In this document: positions 37,486 to 49,786 of the stretch, in pieces | Numbering within the stretch: the first letter of the stretch is position 1 | How the letters are laid out: every line of letters begins with the position of its first letter | NCBI RefSeq assembly: GCF_049309525.1 | Contig: NC_133367.1 | Span: 38,579,670-38,643,669 of the forward strand | Direction of reading: 5' to 3' | Length of the DNA stretch: 64,000 nucleotides | Source of the DNA: Garra rufa | Lineage: Eukaryota; Chordata; Actinopteri; Cypriniformes; Cyprinidae | The notes under the pieces: generated by a model | The model's database searches: none | The model's input: only the letters and a program-made list of their open reading frames with translations | What the model was told of the DNA's origin: nothing | Translations under genes and position numbers: made by a program

Positions 37486-39017
37486 ATTATTATTATTCTT
37501 CTTCTCCGGAATGAATCGCATTTTTGAGGGCCTAAACATACCCGAAAACTCATGAAACTTTGCACACACATCAAACCTGGCGAAAATGGATGTCTGATAT
37601 GGGTTTCAGAGATGGGTGTGGCAAAACGGCTCGATAGCGCCACCTTTACACGTTCCGCGGTGTGCGCTTTCAGCTATGATTCACGTACATGCATGAAAAT
37701 CGGTACACACATGTATCTCACCAATACCTACAAAAAAGCCTCCTGGGACAAAATCCGAAACCCAACAGGAAGTCGGTTATTATTAATTTTCTTAGCAAAA
37801 TTTGTGTCATTTTTGCCATTTTCAGGCGTCGTACTTGAACGAACTCCTCCTAGAGATTTACTCCGATCAACAGCAAATTTGGTGAGTCTAATCTAAAGCC
37901 CTTTGTGACGTTAAATTGTGAAGATCTAGAGTTTTCATCAGAGGGTGTGTCCGTGGCGGCCTCGCAAATTTCGATGTTTCGCCATGAAAAAGGAAGTTGC
38001 TATAACTTAGGCATAAAATGTCCGATCTGTCCCAAACTTCACATGTGTGATAACACTCCTGACCTGATGACATCTACATATCCATATTCAGTTATAGTCA
38101 TAGCGCCACCTGCTGGCAACAGGAAGTGTCATGCTGTACTCTACCACCAACTCCTCCTAGAGATTTATACAGATCAACACCAAAATCGGTCAGTCTAATA
38201 TAAAGGCCTTAGAGATGTTAAATTGTGAAGATCTTGAGTTTTCGGTAAAGGGCGTGTCCGTGGCGGCCTGACAAATTTCGAGGTCTCGCCATGGATATAA
38301 AACTTGTTATAACTCAGCCATAAAATGTCCGATTTGCCTCAAACTTCACATATTCGATAAGAGTCCTGGCCTGAACACATCTGAAGGCCAATATTCTATT
38401 ATAATCACAGCGCCACCTGTTGGCAACAGGAAATGACTTGTATCAAACTCCTCCTAGAAATTTATTGATATCAACATTATATTTGGTCAGTCTGATCTAG
38501 AGGCCTTAGAGATGTTAAATTGTGAAGATCTTGAGTTTTCGTTAAAGGGCGTGTCTGTGGCGGCGTGACAAAGTTTGATGTTTCGCCATGGACATAGAAG
38601 TTGTTATAACTCAGCCATAAAATGTCCGATCTGCCTCAAACTTCACAGGTTTGGTAAGAGTCCTGGCCTGAAGACACCTAAAGGCCAATATTCAGATATT
38701 ATCATAGTGCCACCTGTTGGCAGCAGGATATATCATATCTTTCACTAACTCAAACATACCAAGGTCAATCTGCACCAAACTTCATATGTTTGATGAAAGT
38801 GGTGGCCTGAACACATCTACATGCCAATAATCAGTTATAGGCATAGCGCCACCAGCTGGCAGCAGGAAATTTGGCACATTTAAGTGACTTTGACATATTT
38901 CTCCTATTTTTACTGTATTAAAAGCATACTACCCACCATTTGCTGTGTTCCTAAAGCCACCGGTCGGCGATGAGCCCGTGTGCGAGGGCCCGTTCATCGC
39001 TGCTTGCAGCTTTAATT
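37486..39017 (+). repeat. array unit, short type (1.53 kb)
   Basis: First of four consecutive short units (tail blocks end at about 39017, 40550, 42080 and 43608). Internal monomers of about 300 bp as in 21541-23070. Confidence 0.85.
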
Positions 39018-40550
39018 ATTATTATTATTATTATTCTCCAAAATGAATCGCATTTTTGAGGGCTTAGACATACCCGAAAACTCATGAAACTTCGCACACA
39101 CATCAGACCTGGCGAAAATTTACGTCTGATATGGGTTGCAGAAGTGGGTGTGGCAAAATGGCTCGACAGCGCCACCTTTACACGTTCCGCGGTGTGCGCA
39201 TTCAACTGTGATTCACGTACATGCACGAAAATAGGTACACACATGTAACACACCAATACCTACAAAAAAGCCTCTTGGAGCAAAATTTGACACCCAACAG
39301 GAAGTCGGTTATTTTAAAATTTCTCAGCAAATTTTGTGTCATTTTTGCCATTTTCAGGCCTCGTACTTGAACGAACTCCTAATAGAGATTTATTCGGATC
39401 AACGCCAAATTTGCTGAGTCTAGTCTAAAGCCCTTTGTGACGTTAAATTGCGAAGATCTAGAGTTTTCATCGGAGGGCGTGTCCGTGGCGGCCTGGCAAA
39501 TTTCGATGCTTCGCCATGAAAAAGGAAGTTGTTATAACTCAGGCATAAAATGTCCGATCTGCCCCAAACTTTACATGTGTGATAACACTCCTGACCTGAT
39601 GACATCTATATGTCCATATTCAGTTATAGTCATAGCGCCACCTGCTGGCAACAGGAAGTGTCATGCTGTACTCTGCAACAAACTCCTCCTAGAGATTTAT
39701 ACAGATCAACACCAAAATCGGTCAGTCTAATCAAAAGGCTTTAGTGATGTTAAATTGCGAAGATCTTGAGTTTTCGTTGAAGGGCGTGTCCGTGGCGGCC
39801 TGACAAATTTCGAGGTCTCGCCATGGATATAAAACTTGTTATAACTCAGCCATAAAATGTCCGATTTGCCTCAAACGTCACATATTCGATAAGAGTCCTG
39901 GCCTGAACACATCTGAAGGCCAATATTCTATTATAATCACAGCGCCACCTGTTGGCAACAGGAAATGACTTGTATCAAACTCCTCCTAGAGATTTAATGA
40001 TATCAACTTTATATTTGCTCAGTCTGATCTAGAGGCCTTAGAGATGTTAAATTGTGAAGATCTTGAGTTTTCGTTGAAGGGCGTGTCTGTGGCGGCGTGA
40101 CAAAGTTTGATGTTTCGCCATGGACATAGAAGTTGTTATAACTCAGCCATAAAATGTCCGATCTGCCTCAAACGTCACAGGTTTGGTAAGAGTCCTGGCC
40201 TGAAGACAACTAAAGGCCAATATTCAGATATTATCATAGCGCCACCTGTTGGCAGCAGGATATATCATATCTTTCACTAACTCAAACATACCAAGGTCAA
40301 TCTGCACCAAACTTCATATGTTTGATGAAAGTGCCAGCCTGAACACATCTACATGCCAATAATCAGTTATAGGCATAGCGCCACCAGCTGGCAGCAGGAA
40401 ATTTGGCACATTTAAATGACTTTGACATATTTTTCCTATTTTTACTGGATTAAAAGCATACTGCCCACCATTACCTGTGTTCCTAAAGCCACCGGTCGGC
40501 GGTGAGCCCGTGTGCGAGGGCCCGTTCATCGCTGCTTGCAGCTTTAATTA
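39018..40550 (+). repeat. array unit, short type (1.53 kb)
   Basis: 1,533 bp, with a (TTA)n start and a tail-block end. Shares the opening (caaaatgaatcgcattttt, ggcttagacataccc) with the units at 21541 and 40551. Confidence 0.85.
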
Positions 40551-42080
40551 TTATTATTATTCTTCTCCAAAATGAATCGCATTTTTGAGGGCTTAGACAT
40601 ACCCGAAAACTCATGAAACTTCGCACACACATCAGACCTGGCGAAAATTTACGTCTGATATGGGTTGCAGAAGTGGGTGTGGCAAAATGGCTCGATAGCG
40701 CCACCTTTACACGTTCCGCGGTGTGCGCTTTCAGTTGTGATTCACGTACATGCACGGAAATCGGTACACACATCTAGCTCACCAATACCTACAAAAAAGC
40801 CTCTTGGAGCAAAATTTGACACCCAACAGGAAGTCGGTTATTTTTAATTTTCTTAGCAAAATTTGTGTAATTTTTGCCATTTTCAGGCGTCATACTTGAA
40901 CGAACTCCTCCTAGAGATTTATTCGGATCAACGGCAAATTTGGTGAGTCTAATCTAAAGCCCTTTGTGACGTTAAATTGCGAAGATCTAGAGTTTTCATC
41001 GGAGGGCGTGTCCGTGGCGGCCTGGCAAATTTCGATGCTTCGCCATGAAAAAGGAAGTTGCTATAACTCAGGCATAAAATGCCCGATCTGCCCCAAACTT
41101 CACATGTGTGATAACACTCCTGACCTGATGACATCTACATGTCCATATTCAGTTTTACTCATAGCGCCACCTGCTGGCACCAGGAAGTGTCATGCTGTAC
41201 TCTGCAACAAACTCCTCCAAAAGATTTAATCAGATCAACACCAAAATCGGTCAGTCTAATATAAAGGCCTTAATGATGTTAAATTGCGAAGATCTTGAGT
41301 TTTCGTTGAAGGGTGTGTCCGTGGCGACCTGGCAAATTTCGTGGTCTCGCCATGGATATAAAACTTGTTATAACTCAGCCATAAAATGTCCGATTTGCCT
41401 CAAACTTCACATGTTCGATAAGAGTCCTGGCCTGAACCAATCTGAAGGCCTATATTCTATTATAATCACAGCGCCACCTGTTGGCAATAGGAAATGACTT
41501 GTACCAAACTCCTCCTAGAGATTTAATGATATCAACATTATATTTGGTCAGTCTGATCTCGAGGCCTTAGAGATGTTAAATTGTGAAGATCTTGAGTTTT
41601 CGTTAAAGGGCGTGTCCATGGCGGCCTGACAAAGTTTGATGTTTCGCCATGGACATAAAAGTTGTTATAACTCAGCCATAAAATGTCCGATCTGCCTCAA
41701 ACTTCACATGTTTGGTAAGAGTCCTGGCCTGAAGACATCTAAAGGCCAATATACAGATATTATTATAGTGCCACCTATTGGCAGCAGGATATATCATATC
41801 TTGCACTAACTCAAACATACCAAGGTCAATCTGCACCAAACTTCATATGTTTGATGAAAGTGGTGGCCTGAACACATCTACATGCCAATAATCAGTTATA
41901 GGCATAGCGCCACCAGCTGGCAGCAGGAAGTTTGGCACATTTAAGTGACTTTGATCAAATTTTTCCTACATTTACTGTATTAAAAGCATACTGCCCACCG
42001 TTTGCTGTGTTCCTAAAGCCACCGGTCGGCGGTGAGCCCGTGTGCGAGGGCCCGTTCATCGCTGCTTGCAGCTTTAATTA
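40551..42080 (+). repeat. array unit, short type (1.53 kb)
   Basis: 1,530 bp. Its first half is very close to 21541-22200. The agcgccacc words at 41163 and 41470 and the agtgccacc word at 41768 show the internal period of about 300 bp. Confidence 0.85.
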
Positions 42081-43608
42081 TTATTATTCTTCTTCTCCGG
42101 AATGAATCGCATTTTTGAGGGCCTAAACATACCCGAAAACTCATGAAACTTTGCACACACATCAAACCTGGCGAAAATGGACGTCTGATATGGGTTGCAG
42201 AAGTGGGTGTGGCAAAATGGCTCAATAGCGCCACCTTTACACGTTCCGCGGTGTGCGCATTCAGCTGTGATTCACGTACATGCACGCAAATCGGTACACA
42301 CATGTAACTCACCAATACCTACAAAAAAGCCTCCTGGGACAAAATCCGAAACCCAACAGGAAGTCAGTTATTATTAATTTTCTTAGCAAAATTTGTGTCA
42401 TTTTTGCAATTTTCAGGCGTCATACTTGAACGAACTCCTCCTAGAGATTTATTCGGATCAACACCAAATTTGGTGAGTCTAATCTAAAGCCCTTTGTGAC
42501 GTTAAATTGCGAAGATCTAGAGTTTTCATCAGAGGGCGTGTCCGTGGCGGCCTCGCAAATTTTGATGTTTCGCCATGAAAAAGGAAGTTGCTATAACTCA
42601 GGCATAAAATGCCCGATCTGCCCCAAACGTCATATGTGTGATAACACTCCTGACCTGAAGACATCTACATGCCCATATTCAGTTTTACTCATAGCGCCAC
42701 CTGCAGGCACCAGGAAGTGTCATGCTGTACTCTGCAACAAATTCCTCCTGGAGATTTAATCAGATCAACACCAAATTCGGTCAGTCTAATAAAAAGGCTT
42801 TAGCGATGTTAAATTGCGAAGATCTTGAGTTTTCGTTGAAGGGCGTGTCCGTGGCGGCCTGGCAAATTTCGTGGTCTCGCCATGGATATAAATCTTGTTA
42901 TAACTCAGCCATAAAATGTCCGATTTGCCTCAAACTTCACATGTTCGATAAGAGTCCTGGCCTGAACCAATCTGAAGGCCTATATTCTATTATAATCACA
43001 GCGCCACCTGTTGGCAACAGGAAATGACTTGTACCAAACTCCTCCTAGAGATTTAATGATATCAACATTATATTTGGTCAGTCTGATCTCGAGGCCTTAG
43101 AGATGTTAAATTGTGAAGATCTTGAGTTTTCGTTAAAGGGCGTGTCCATGGCGGCCTGACAAAGTTTGATGTTTCGCCATGGACATAAAAGTTGTTATAA
43201 CTCAGCCATAAAATGTCCGATCTGCCTCAAACTTCACATGTTTGGTAAGAGTCCTGGCCTGAAGACATCTAAAGGCCAATATACAGATATTATTATAGTG
43301 CCACCTATTGGCAGCAGGATATATCATATCTTGCACTAACTCACACATACCAAGGTCAATCTGCACCAAACTTCATATGTTTGATGAAAGTGCTGGCCTG
43401 AACACATCTACATGCCAATAATCAGGTATAGGCATAGCGCCACCAGCTGGCAGCAGGAAGTTTGGCACATTTAAGTGACTTTGATCTATTTTTCCTACAT
43501 TTACTGTATTAAAAGCATACTGCCCACCGTTTGCTGTGTTCCTAAAGCCACCGGTCGGCGGTGAGCCCATGTGCGAGGGCCCGTTCATCGCTGCTTGCAG
43601 CTTTAATT
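42081..43608 (+). repeat. array unit, short type (1.53 kb), last copy
   Basis: About 1,528 bp. Its 3' half is nearly the same as that of the preceding unit. The tail block ends ctttaatt, directly against gaggtttgtttcc of the Ig gene 3' region. Confidence 0.85.
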
Positions 43609-43904
43609 GAGGTTTGTTTCCTTGATTTCCAGTGGTATGTCAAATCTATGTAAAATATAAAACTGCAGAACTAGCAGAAAATTCCATAATTTTATATTTC
43701 AGTTTTGTCAAGTTTTATCAAGTTCACTTTCAGAACCAGACTGTTGTACACAGAAGGAGAAAAAGATGTTCCCTAAAGAAGGCCTGAATTTCAGCACATA
43801 TGCTTACTTATATTAACATTTCTAAGCTTTAAACTTAAGCATTGACAGAGACAAAATCAACTTTATATTTTCTTGTAACATATCTGTGTTTGCGTTGAGT
43901 CTTG

Positions 43905-44803
43905 TCATTGTTCTTGAACCAGAACTTTTAACTGCTGTAGATTCATATCTTGAAACCGTTTCAAGTTGTCTCTGTTGTTTCCACGAACAAGAAGATTTAA
44001 TAGTCCTTAAAAGTGACAAAGTGTATTTGGATTTAAAATTAAAGCAATAGTTCACCCAAAACATAACTGTCTTGTGTTTTTGTCTATTTTATACATATAG
44101 TTTTATCAAGTTACTCACCTACGATCACAATGATCAGAAGAGCATTTATGAGGGCAGATATGATGATAATAATCTGGCAGTGTGTCTGATTCTTCTCAAT
44201 GTACTTCACCACCGTATGATTCTTGCTCTCTAGATTTGGAGTTGGTTCTGTGCAATCATTGAAAGAGTTTAATATTAATATCTAACAGTGGTTTAGTGTA
44301 TAACTTGGTGATCAGTGAATGTTCACTCACCAGTGATGTGTAGTCTGCTGCCGTCGCTGTATTTTGGGGGAGAGTCTGTTGTCACACAGTAATAAAGTCC
44401 TAAATCACCAAGAGTGACATTATTTATGAACAGGTGATGATTATTTTGCACTGAATATTTGTGTCTAAATGTTTTATTGTAGTGAAAAGCAGCTGATGTT
44501 TTTGAAGATTGTAATATCATAAATGGAGGATCTGGTAGTTTCAGTAATAACCAGTCAACCTCCTGTACATCAAAATCACAGTTTATAGTCACATTTTGAC
44601 CCAAATCTATTAGTCGATCGGTTAAAGTTTCTGCAGCTTGACACCATATGAGCAGATCTGTGAAATAAAGCACACACATACAAAACAATTTGGAAGTTAA
44701 TTGTGTCATAAAAACACTAAATAAATGTATTAATTTACGGAGCACATTAAACATATTCATTAAGCACAATAAACTCACAGAGAAGAAGGTGCATGATCTT
44801 CAT
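43905..44803 (-). CDS. Ig V-domain membrane receptor, type 2 (gene E)
   Basis: Exons: 44803-44779 (leader MKIMHLLL), 44657-44331 (V), 44247-44119 (stalk and membrane) and a proposed tail exon 44005-43905. The total is 582 bp, 193 residues, in one frame. The V domain has INCDFD, VDWLLLKLPDPP, DLGLYYC and a J-like YSDGSRLHITG. The membrane span is IIIISALINALLIIVIV. The proposed tail (NNRDNLKRFQDMNLQQLK and a few more residues) has no tyrosine. The tail exon rests on one acceptor (CTTTTAAG) and is the weakest part of the model. The type-2 V domain lacks the WYKQKP of type 1. Its 3' end abuts the 25-kb array. Confidence 0.65.
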
Positions 44804-44895
44804 TACGCTAAAACACTTGATACAGTTTTTTTTCTTTCACACGACTTTAGAGAAGAAACTTCACCTCAGAGCTGTCAAAATAACAGAGTGATTTT

Positions 44896-44915
44896 ACCAC
44901 AATCGAGAGGAAGTT
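44896..44915 (-). promoter_or_regulatory. RUNX + ETS/PU.1-like site upstream of gene E
   Basis: Same 20-bp block as at 12900, about 93-112 bp upstream of the leader ATG. Confidence 0.5.
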
Positions 44916-45049
44916 AGGCAGGTTTGCTTTGACCACACATGTAGTGTTTTCTTTTATTTGTTCAACAATCAACCATTAACCCAACTCTGTTTGTTTGCTT
45001 GTTTATTTGAAGTATCCTTAAAATAAAGTGTGATCATTAAAGGTATTAA

Positions 45050-45300
45050 ATTAAGGTCCAATTCTCTCAATTAACTATTATCTTTGCATTTTGCCTCAAT
45101 AGACTCCTAATTTGCTGCTTATTATAATAAGTATACTAGTATACTAGTTACTAATTTGGGTAAAGCGATCTAAAATATGATCATGCAGAATAAGACATTA
45201 GTATGTGCTTTATAAGTGACATAAAACAGCCAGTATGCTAATATACATGCTAGTTAATCGTGAAATTTGGTCCTTAAAAAGAAAAAAAATGTGTTACCTC
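45050..45300. repeat. teleost MITE-like repeat
   Basis: aaggtccaattctc near the start and aatttggtccttaaaaag near the end. Internal order as at 13060. Confidence 0.65.
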
Positions 45301-45478
45301 TTTAACATTTAAATTTGTGAGTTGTGTGTAGTGGAGTTTTGTACATGTTGTTTGTTCGTCGGTGAGATGATGTTACTACTTTTGTTTAGTTTCCTACTTT
45401 AATTTTCCGTTTGACAGTTTTATGAAAATAAATAAGATGAACAGAATAAGATGTGTGAAACTCAGTAGTGAAAGTGTA

Positions 45479-45715
45479 CACTGTAAAAAAATAACTATTT
45501 GTTGAATCAACTTAAAATAATTTGTTACCTGGCTGCATTATAATTTCATGTTCTGTCAACTCAAAAAAAGCTTAGTCAACTTAAAATGTTAAGTTGTACT
45601 AAGTGAAAACTTAGATATTTGAATTGATGAATTGAATTGAACTTGAAATTTTAAGGCCGCAAGGTAACAAATTATTTTAAGTTTACTCAACAAATTGTGT
45701 ATGTTTTTTACAGTG
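45479..45715. mobile_element. 237-bp hairpin MITE with TA duplication
   Basis: Starts CACTGTAAAAAAATAACTAT and ends TTTTTTACAGTG, with TA on both sides. Inner arms aataatttgttacc and ggtaacaaattatttt also pair. The paralogue at 58317-58330 (gtgtacatttgttc) is the empty site. The TA target and structure fit a Tc1/mariner-like MITE. Confidence 0.8.
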
Positions 45716-45964
45716 TATATTTGTTCATAGTGTTTAGTGTTCATGTTCACTTGGTCAAAGTTTAAACCACCTGTTGCATGCAAGTGTATGTGAACGTGTC
45801 ATCTATCAAGTGACCAAACCAGTGGAAAACTTCGGTTGTATGAAACCATGTGTGTAAACCACAAACAAGAGCTGTGCAGAAGATAGATGTTTCAATATGT
45901 GCAAAAAAATATTCATAACAATTACTATGCAAGCCAAAAATAAAAAAATAAATTCTTCAGTACA

Positions 45965-46742
45965 CTTTGCAAGAATTAGATGTTTTGTTTCCCGTCAAGA
46001 TTTGGAGAAACTTGTTCATGCCTTTATCACCAGCAGGGTAGACTATTGTAATGGTCTCCTCACCGGCCTTCCCAAGAAGACCATTAGACAGCTGCAGCTC
46101 ATACAGAACGCTGCTGCCAGGATTCTGACTAGAACCAAAAAAATCAGAGCATATTACACCAGTCCTTAGGTCCTTACACTGGCTTCCAGTTATGTTTAGG
46201 ATAGATTTTAAAGTACTTTTACTTGTTTATAAAGCACTCAATGGCCTAGGACCTACATACATTGCAGATATGCTCACTGAATATAAACCTAACAGACAAC
46301 TCAGATCACTAGGGTCGAGTCAGTTAGTAATATCAAGGGTTCACACAAAACAAGGGGAATCCGCTTTTAGCTATTATGCCGCCCGCAGTTGGAATCAGCT
46401 TCCAGAAGAGATCAGATGTGCTAATACATTAGCCACATTTAAATGCAGACTCAAAACTCACCTGTTCAGTTGTGCATTTATTGAATGAGCACTGTGCTAC
46501 GTCCGAACAGTTTGCATTATTTTATGCATAATCATTTTACTGTATTAATTAATTTGAAATCATTTTCTTTTCTTTTTTTTAAATCATCTTAAATGTTCTT
46601 AATTTTGTTTTTATTGTTGTGATTATTATTTTAAATGTTTATGCTATTGTGATTTTAATTCCTTTTTATGTACAGCACTTTGAATTACCATTGTGTATGA
46701 AATGTGCTATATAAATAAACTTGCCTTGCCTTGCCTTGCCTT
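45965..46742 (+). mobile_element. 5'-truncated L2-like LINE fragment
   Basis: Encodes the end of a reverse-transcriptase ORF in two frames: VHAFITSRVDYCNGLLTGLP, LQLIQNAAARILTRT, then after a frameshift near 46165 FRIDFKVLLLVYKALNGLGP and FKCRLKTHLF, followed by a stop. The 3' region ends atataaataaact and a (CTTGC)n tail. It lies at the polyadenylation site of gene F. Confidence 0.85.
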
Positions 46743-47027
46743 AATTGAGTTTTGTTTCCTTGATTTCCAGTGGTCTGTCAAATCTATGTAAAACTGCAGA
46801 ACTAGTAGAAAAAAAATCCATAATTTCATAAAATGGTTCCATACATTGGGAAAAAGGAGCAAATGTATGTTCAGAAATGGTAAAACGCTGATTCATGTAT
46901 CAACCACAATGCATATTTTAATATAACAAACTCATAAAAGATATAAAGTATAATTTATGAAAAAAAAAACTAAGTTTGTTAAGAAAAAAAAATGTTATGT
47001 TGCCACAATTTCTACAAATTATGTATA
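46743..47027. other. 3' UTR region of gene F
   Basis: Begins ttaattgagttttgtttcctt, the paralogue of the 3' ends of the other Ig genes, but the usual AATAAA is no longer present at the junction with the LINE fragment. Confidence 0.5.
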
Positions 47028-48377
47028 TTACATCATACATTGTCTGTATAAGACACTCTTGCTTTGCTCCTGGATCAGGCTGATGTTACCAGGACACATG
47101 GAAAAATCAATTTCTGCACACTAAAAGAGAAATATAAATCATCAGAGGCAGTAAAAATTATTGACTTGTTTTCAGACAAAATAAGTCAAAATTAAGTGAG
47201 TTTTTATAATATGAATTTTTAAATAATGTGCCAGTGGAGTAAGCAAAATACCCTTGTTTTCGGTTTGAAAGTAGATTGTTTTGCTTGTTCTAAGCAAATA
47301 CTCACTTAGGTAATTTTTTTTTTTTTTTTTTTTTTTTTTGCATAAATGAGAGGCTGACTGTGCAGTATTGGTCTAGTTCTCAAATTATTAAGTATTTAAT
47401 TCACATTTTTGAATGTTTTTGATCACAATCCAAAATTTCAGTGAGTCGTGTAACAGCACAACATACAAAATGTAGGATAACACTTATTGAAGACATATCT
47501 TACATTATTTGAGTTTTTAGCTTCAGTGGAATTAATTGATCTTCCAGTTGCATCAATGTAGCTCTTCACCATACCTGGAAAAAAAAATAGAGTAAAGTTT
47601 GTCTTTTTGTAGTTATAGTTTATTGAGACCTAAACAAACAAGTACAAACCTATTAATGCGATGATCAGAAGCACATTGAGCAGGACAGAAGTGATGATGA
47701 TCAGGTTTCTCCATCGTATCTCATGTGATGGAGCATCATGTGAGTCTATCTGATTCCTGCAGTCTGAGTCTGTAAAAGGATTGGATATCAATCTTCATTC
47801 AATTTAAGTTTTTAACAATGTAATGAAACTGCAAAAATAGTAACTCTTTATAAAAATAGAAAGTATATATAATATGGAAATCCAAAATATTGAATGAAAA
47901 TACATCTGAAAAAAAAAAAAAAAAAAAAAAACTTACCGCTGATGTAGATTTTGGTACCATTGCTGAATTTTTGGGGTTCGCTAGTTTTGACACAATAATA
48001 AACTCCTAATTCATCGGTGCTGATATTTCTGATGAACAGACGACTGTTAGTTTTCACTGAGTATTTGTGTTTGAAGATGCTGTTTTCATATTTAGCTCCC
48101 TCAGATATTCTATCAAAAGTGCGTAAGATCAACACTGGAGGATCTGGTGGTTTCTGTTTGTACCAGTAAATCTCCTTTATATCAAGATCACAGCTTATAT
48201 TCACATCAGCTCCTAAACTTATTGCTATGTTTGTTAGACTCTCTGTGACTTGAGACCACATCAACAGGTCTACGAGAGAAAGAAAAAGACATTTAGTAAG
48301 ACATTAAACCTAAAGAAAGATGGTTCAATCAAATATAATGTCATAAACTCACAGATGTGAAGCTGTATGATCTTCAT
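47028..48377 (-). CDS. Ig V-domain membrane receptor, type 1 (gene F)
   Basis: Exons: 48377-48353 (MKIIQLHI), 48269-47937 (V), 47769-47650 (stalk and membrane), 47574-47504 and 47120-47028. They total 642 bp, 213 residues, with all phases consistent. V domain landmarks are as in gene C (SCDLD, YWYKQKP, DELGVYYC, SNGTKIYISG). The stalk is shorter and different (DSDCRNQIDSHDAPSHEIRW). The membrane span is LIIITSVLLNVLLIIALIG. The tail reads SYIDATGRS, so the V at +3 of the tyrosine is lost, and it ends VLYRQCMM. A poly-A run on the plus strand lies just after the V-exon donor. Confidence 0.75.
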
Positions 48378-48455
48378 CGTCTGATCCAGATGAATATCTT
48401 CTATACTGTGATCATTCAAACATCTTTTACTGAGAACAAACACTATGAAACCTCG

Positions 48456-48478
48456 ACCACACAGACAAGAGAGGAAGT
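48456..48478 (-). promoter_or_regulatory. RUNX + ETS/PU.1-like site upstream of gene F
   Basis: Same arrangement as at 15230-15252, about 80-100 bp upstream of the leader ATG. Confidence 0.45.
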
Positions 48479-48479
48479 C

Positions 48480-49690
48480 AGAGCTGGGCTTCTGTGATAG
48501 GGCTTTGAGTTAGAGCTGTTTATAAGCTGGTTATGAACTGGTTTAAGATGGTCCTAAGCAACTAGCTCCTGCTCAGGACCAGTTTATAACCAGCTCAGGA
48601 CCAGCTTAAACCAGCTGCAACTTTTTCAACAGGGTATTTTTTTGACGTGTACTGAAGACCCTCTTTCAGGAAAAGAAAAAAAACTTAAAAATATCATATT
48701 GGCATAAGTATTCAGACCCTATGAGTATGACATTTGAAATGTACCAGAGGTGCAATACAGATAGATCATATATATTGCAAAATAATATGAAGCTATTTGG
48801 TATACACAAACAAAAAAAACACTGTGTTAAAGCTAAAATTATATTTGATTACACATTGCATTCTTTTGTCAGATAAACTGAGACAGCGCCCACACACCAT
48901 TGACTATTAGTGTGTGTTTGTGTTCCTCATCCACAAGTGGGACAAAGCAGGAGAACTGGCCTTCATTGGTAAATTTCAGCTGTTTTCATTCGCATGCTCT
49001 GAGGTATGACCTCTGAACATTGTGTCATGGCCTTTTGTTGAGGGATTGTGGTTGTCAATATCATAAGCAGTCTAGTTTCCATTTTATCTCCAAAATACAT
49101 TTATTTTCTGTGGCTTTAGCTCTCTTTCCTTATATGAACCAACAACAATTTGAACCAATGATTTGAACTGGGTTCTTCATAGACACTGGAGACGAAAGTA
49201 ACAACCTTAGAAAGCAAACAACACTAAAAAAAAAATAATGGAAACATCACATCAGCCATTAATTAGAAATTAAATAGAAATTAATAAACAAACCACAATC
49301 TGCACAAATAACAGCAGAAATTAATAGGCAAGGCCAGTTAAGTTATAGTGCATTTTATACACAGTGGTAATTCAAAGATTCAAAGTGATTTACATTGGCA
49401 TGATTTAAGGCAAGACACTATTTAAAGGGGCCATTACATGAGAAATCATATTTAGGATATTGTGGGATGTGTACCGTCACAGCAAATACATTTGCATACA
49501 GTATGAGTGCCTCCTTTTGTTGCTATTCATTCATTAATTTTTTAACAATAACTTGTAAACCTTTAAAGAAGTACCTACTGTTCATAGGTTGGTAATCGAT
49601 GATATGTGCTTTTGTTGAAGCTACAGGTTTGCATTATTTCAGCTTATTTTTTTTAAATAATTGTGTTTAATAGCTGCATTTCTAGGGTAA
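48480..49690. other. cluster spacer (paralogue of 15260-16700)
   Basis: Very similar to the first copy over its length, including the agctggttt hairpin MITE (about 48515-48640). No gene. Confidence 0.6.
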
Positions 49691-49692
49691 AA

Positions 49693-49770
49693 ACTACATT
49701 ACCCATGATGCTGTGCAGATAATTCCACCAATCAGAGTAGAGACAAGCAAATTGTGTGACTACCTACTGA
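49693..49770 (+). promoter_or_regulatory. ZNF143-like motif and CCAAT box (copy 2), cut off from its exon
   Basis: ACTACATTACCCATGATGC at 49693-49711 and CCAAT at 49727-49731, as in the copy at 16711. The LINE begins at about 49773 between this promoter and the first-exon ATG, which now lies at 55920. Confidence 0.5.
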
Positions 49771-49786
49771 ACTTGAACTGAACTTT

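Larger units (their letters stand above)
18198..43608. repeat. 25.4-kb head-to-tail array of non-coding repeat units
   Basis: Eleven or so units in one orientation. Each ends in a conserved block (gagggcccg, then cgctgcttgcagctttaatt) followed by (TTA)n or by the short head sequence beginning agggcccgagc. The flanks of the whole array, tttagtacatttatt on the left and gaggtttgtttcc on the right, are contiguous in the empty paralogues at 10990, 13731 and 58541. The array therefore sits at one site in an Ig gene 3' end. Open frames of 60-110 residues recur on both strands in homologous places but carry no domain. I believe this family is widespread in teleosts but cannot name it. Confidence 0.85.

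Noticed and set aside
18449..43588. Recurrent open frames of 60-115 codons on both strands across the array
   Set aside because: They occur in homologous places on both strands because the repeat is repeated. They show no domain, no splice structure and many frame breaks between copies.
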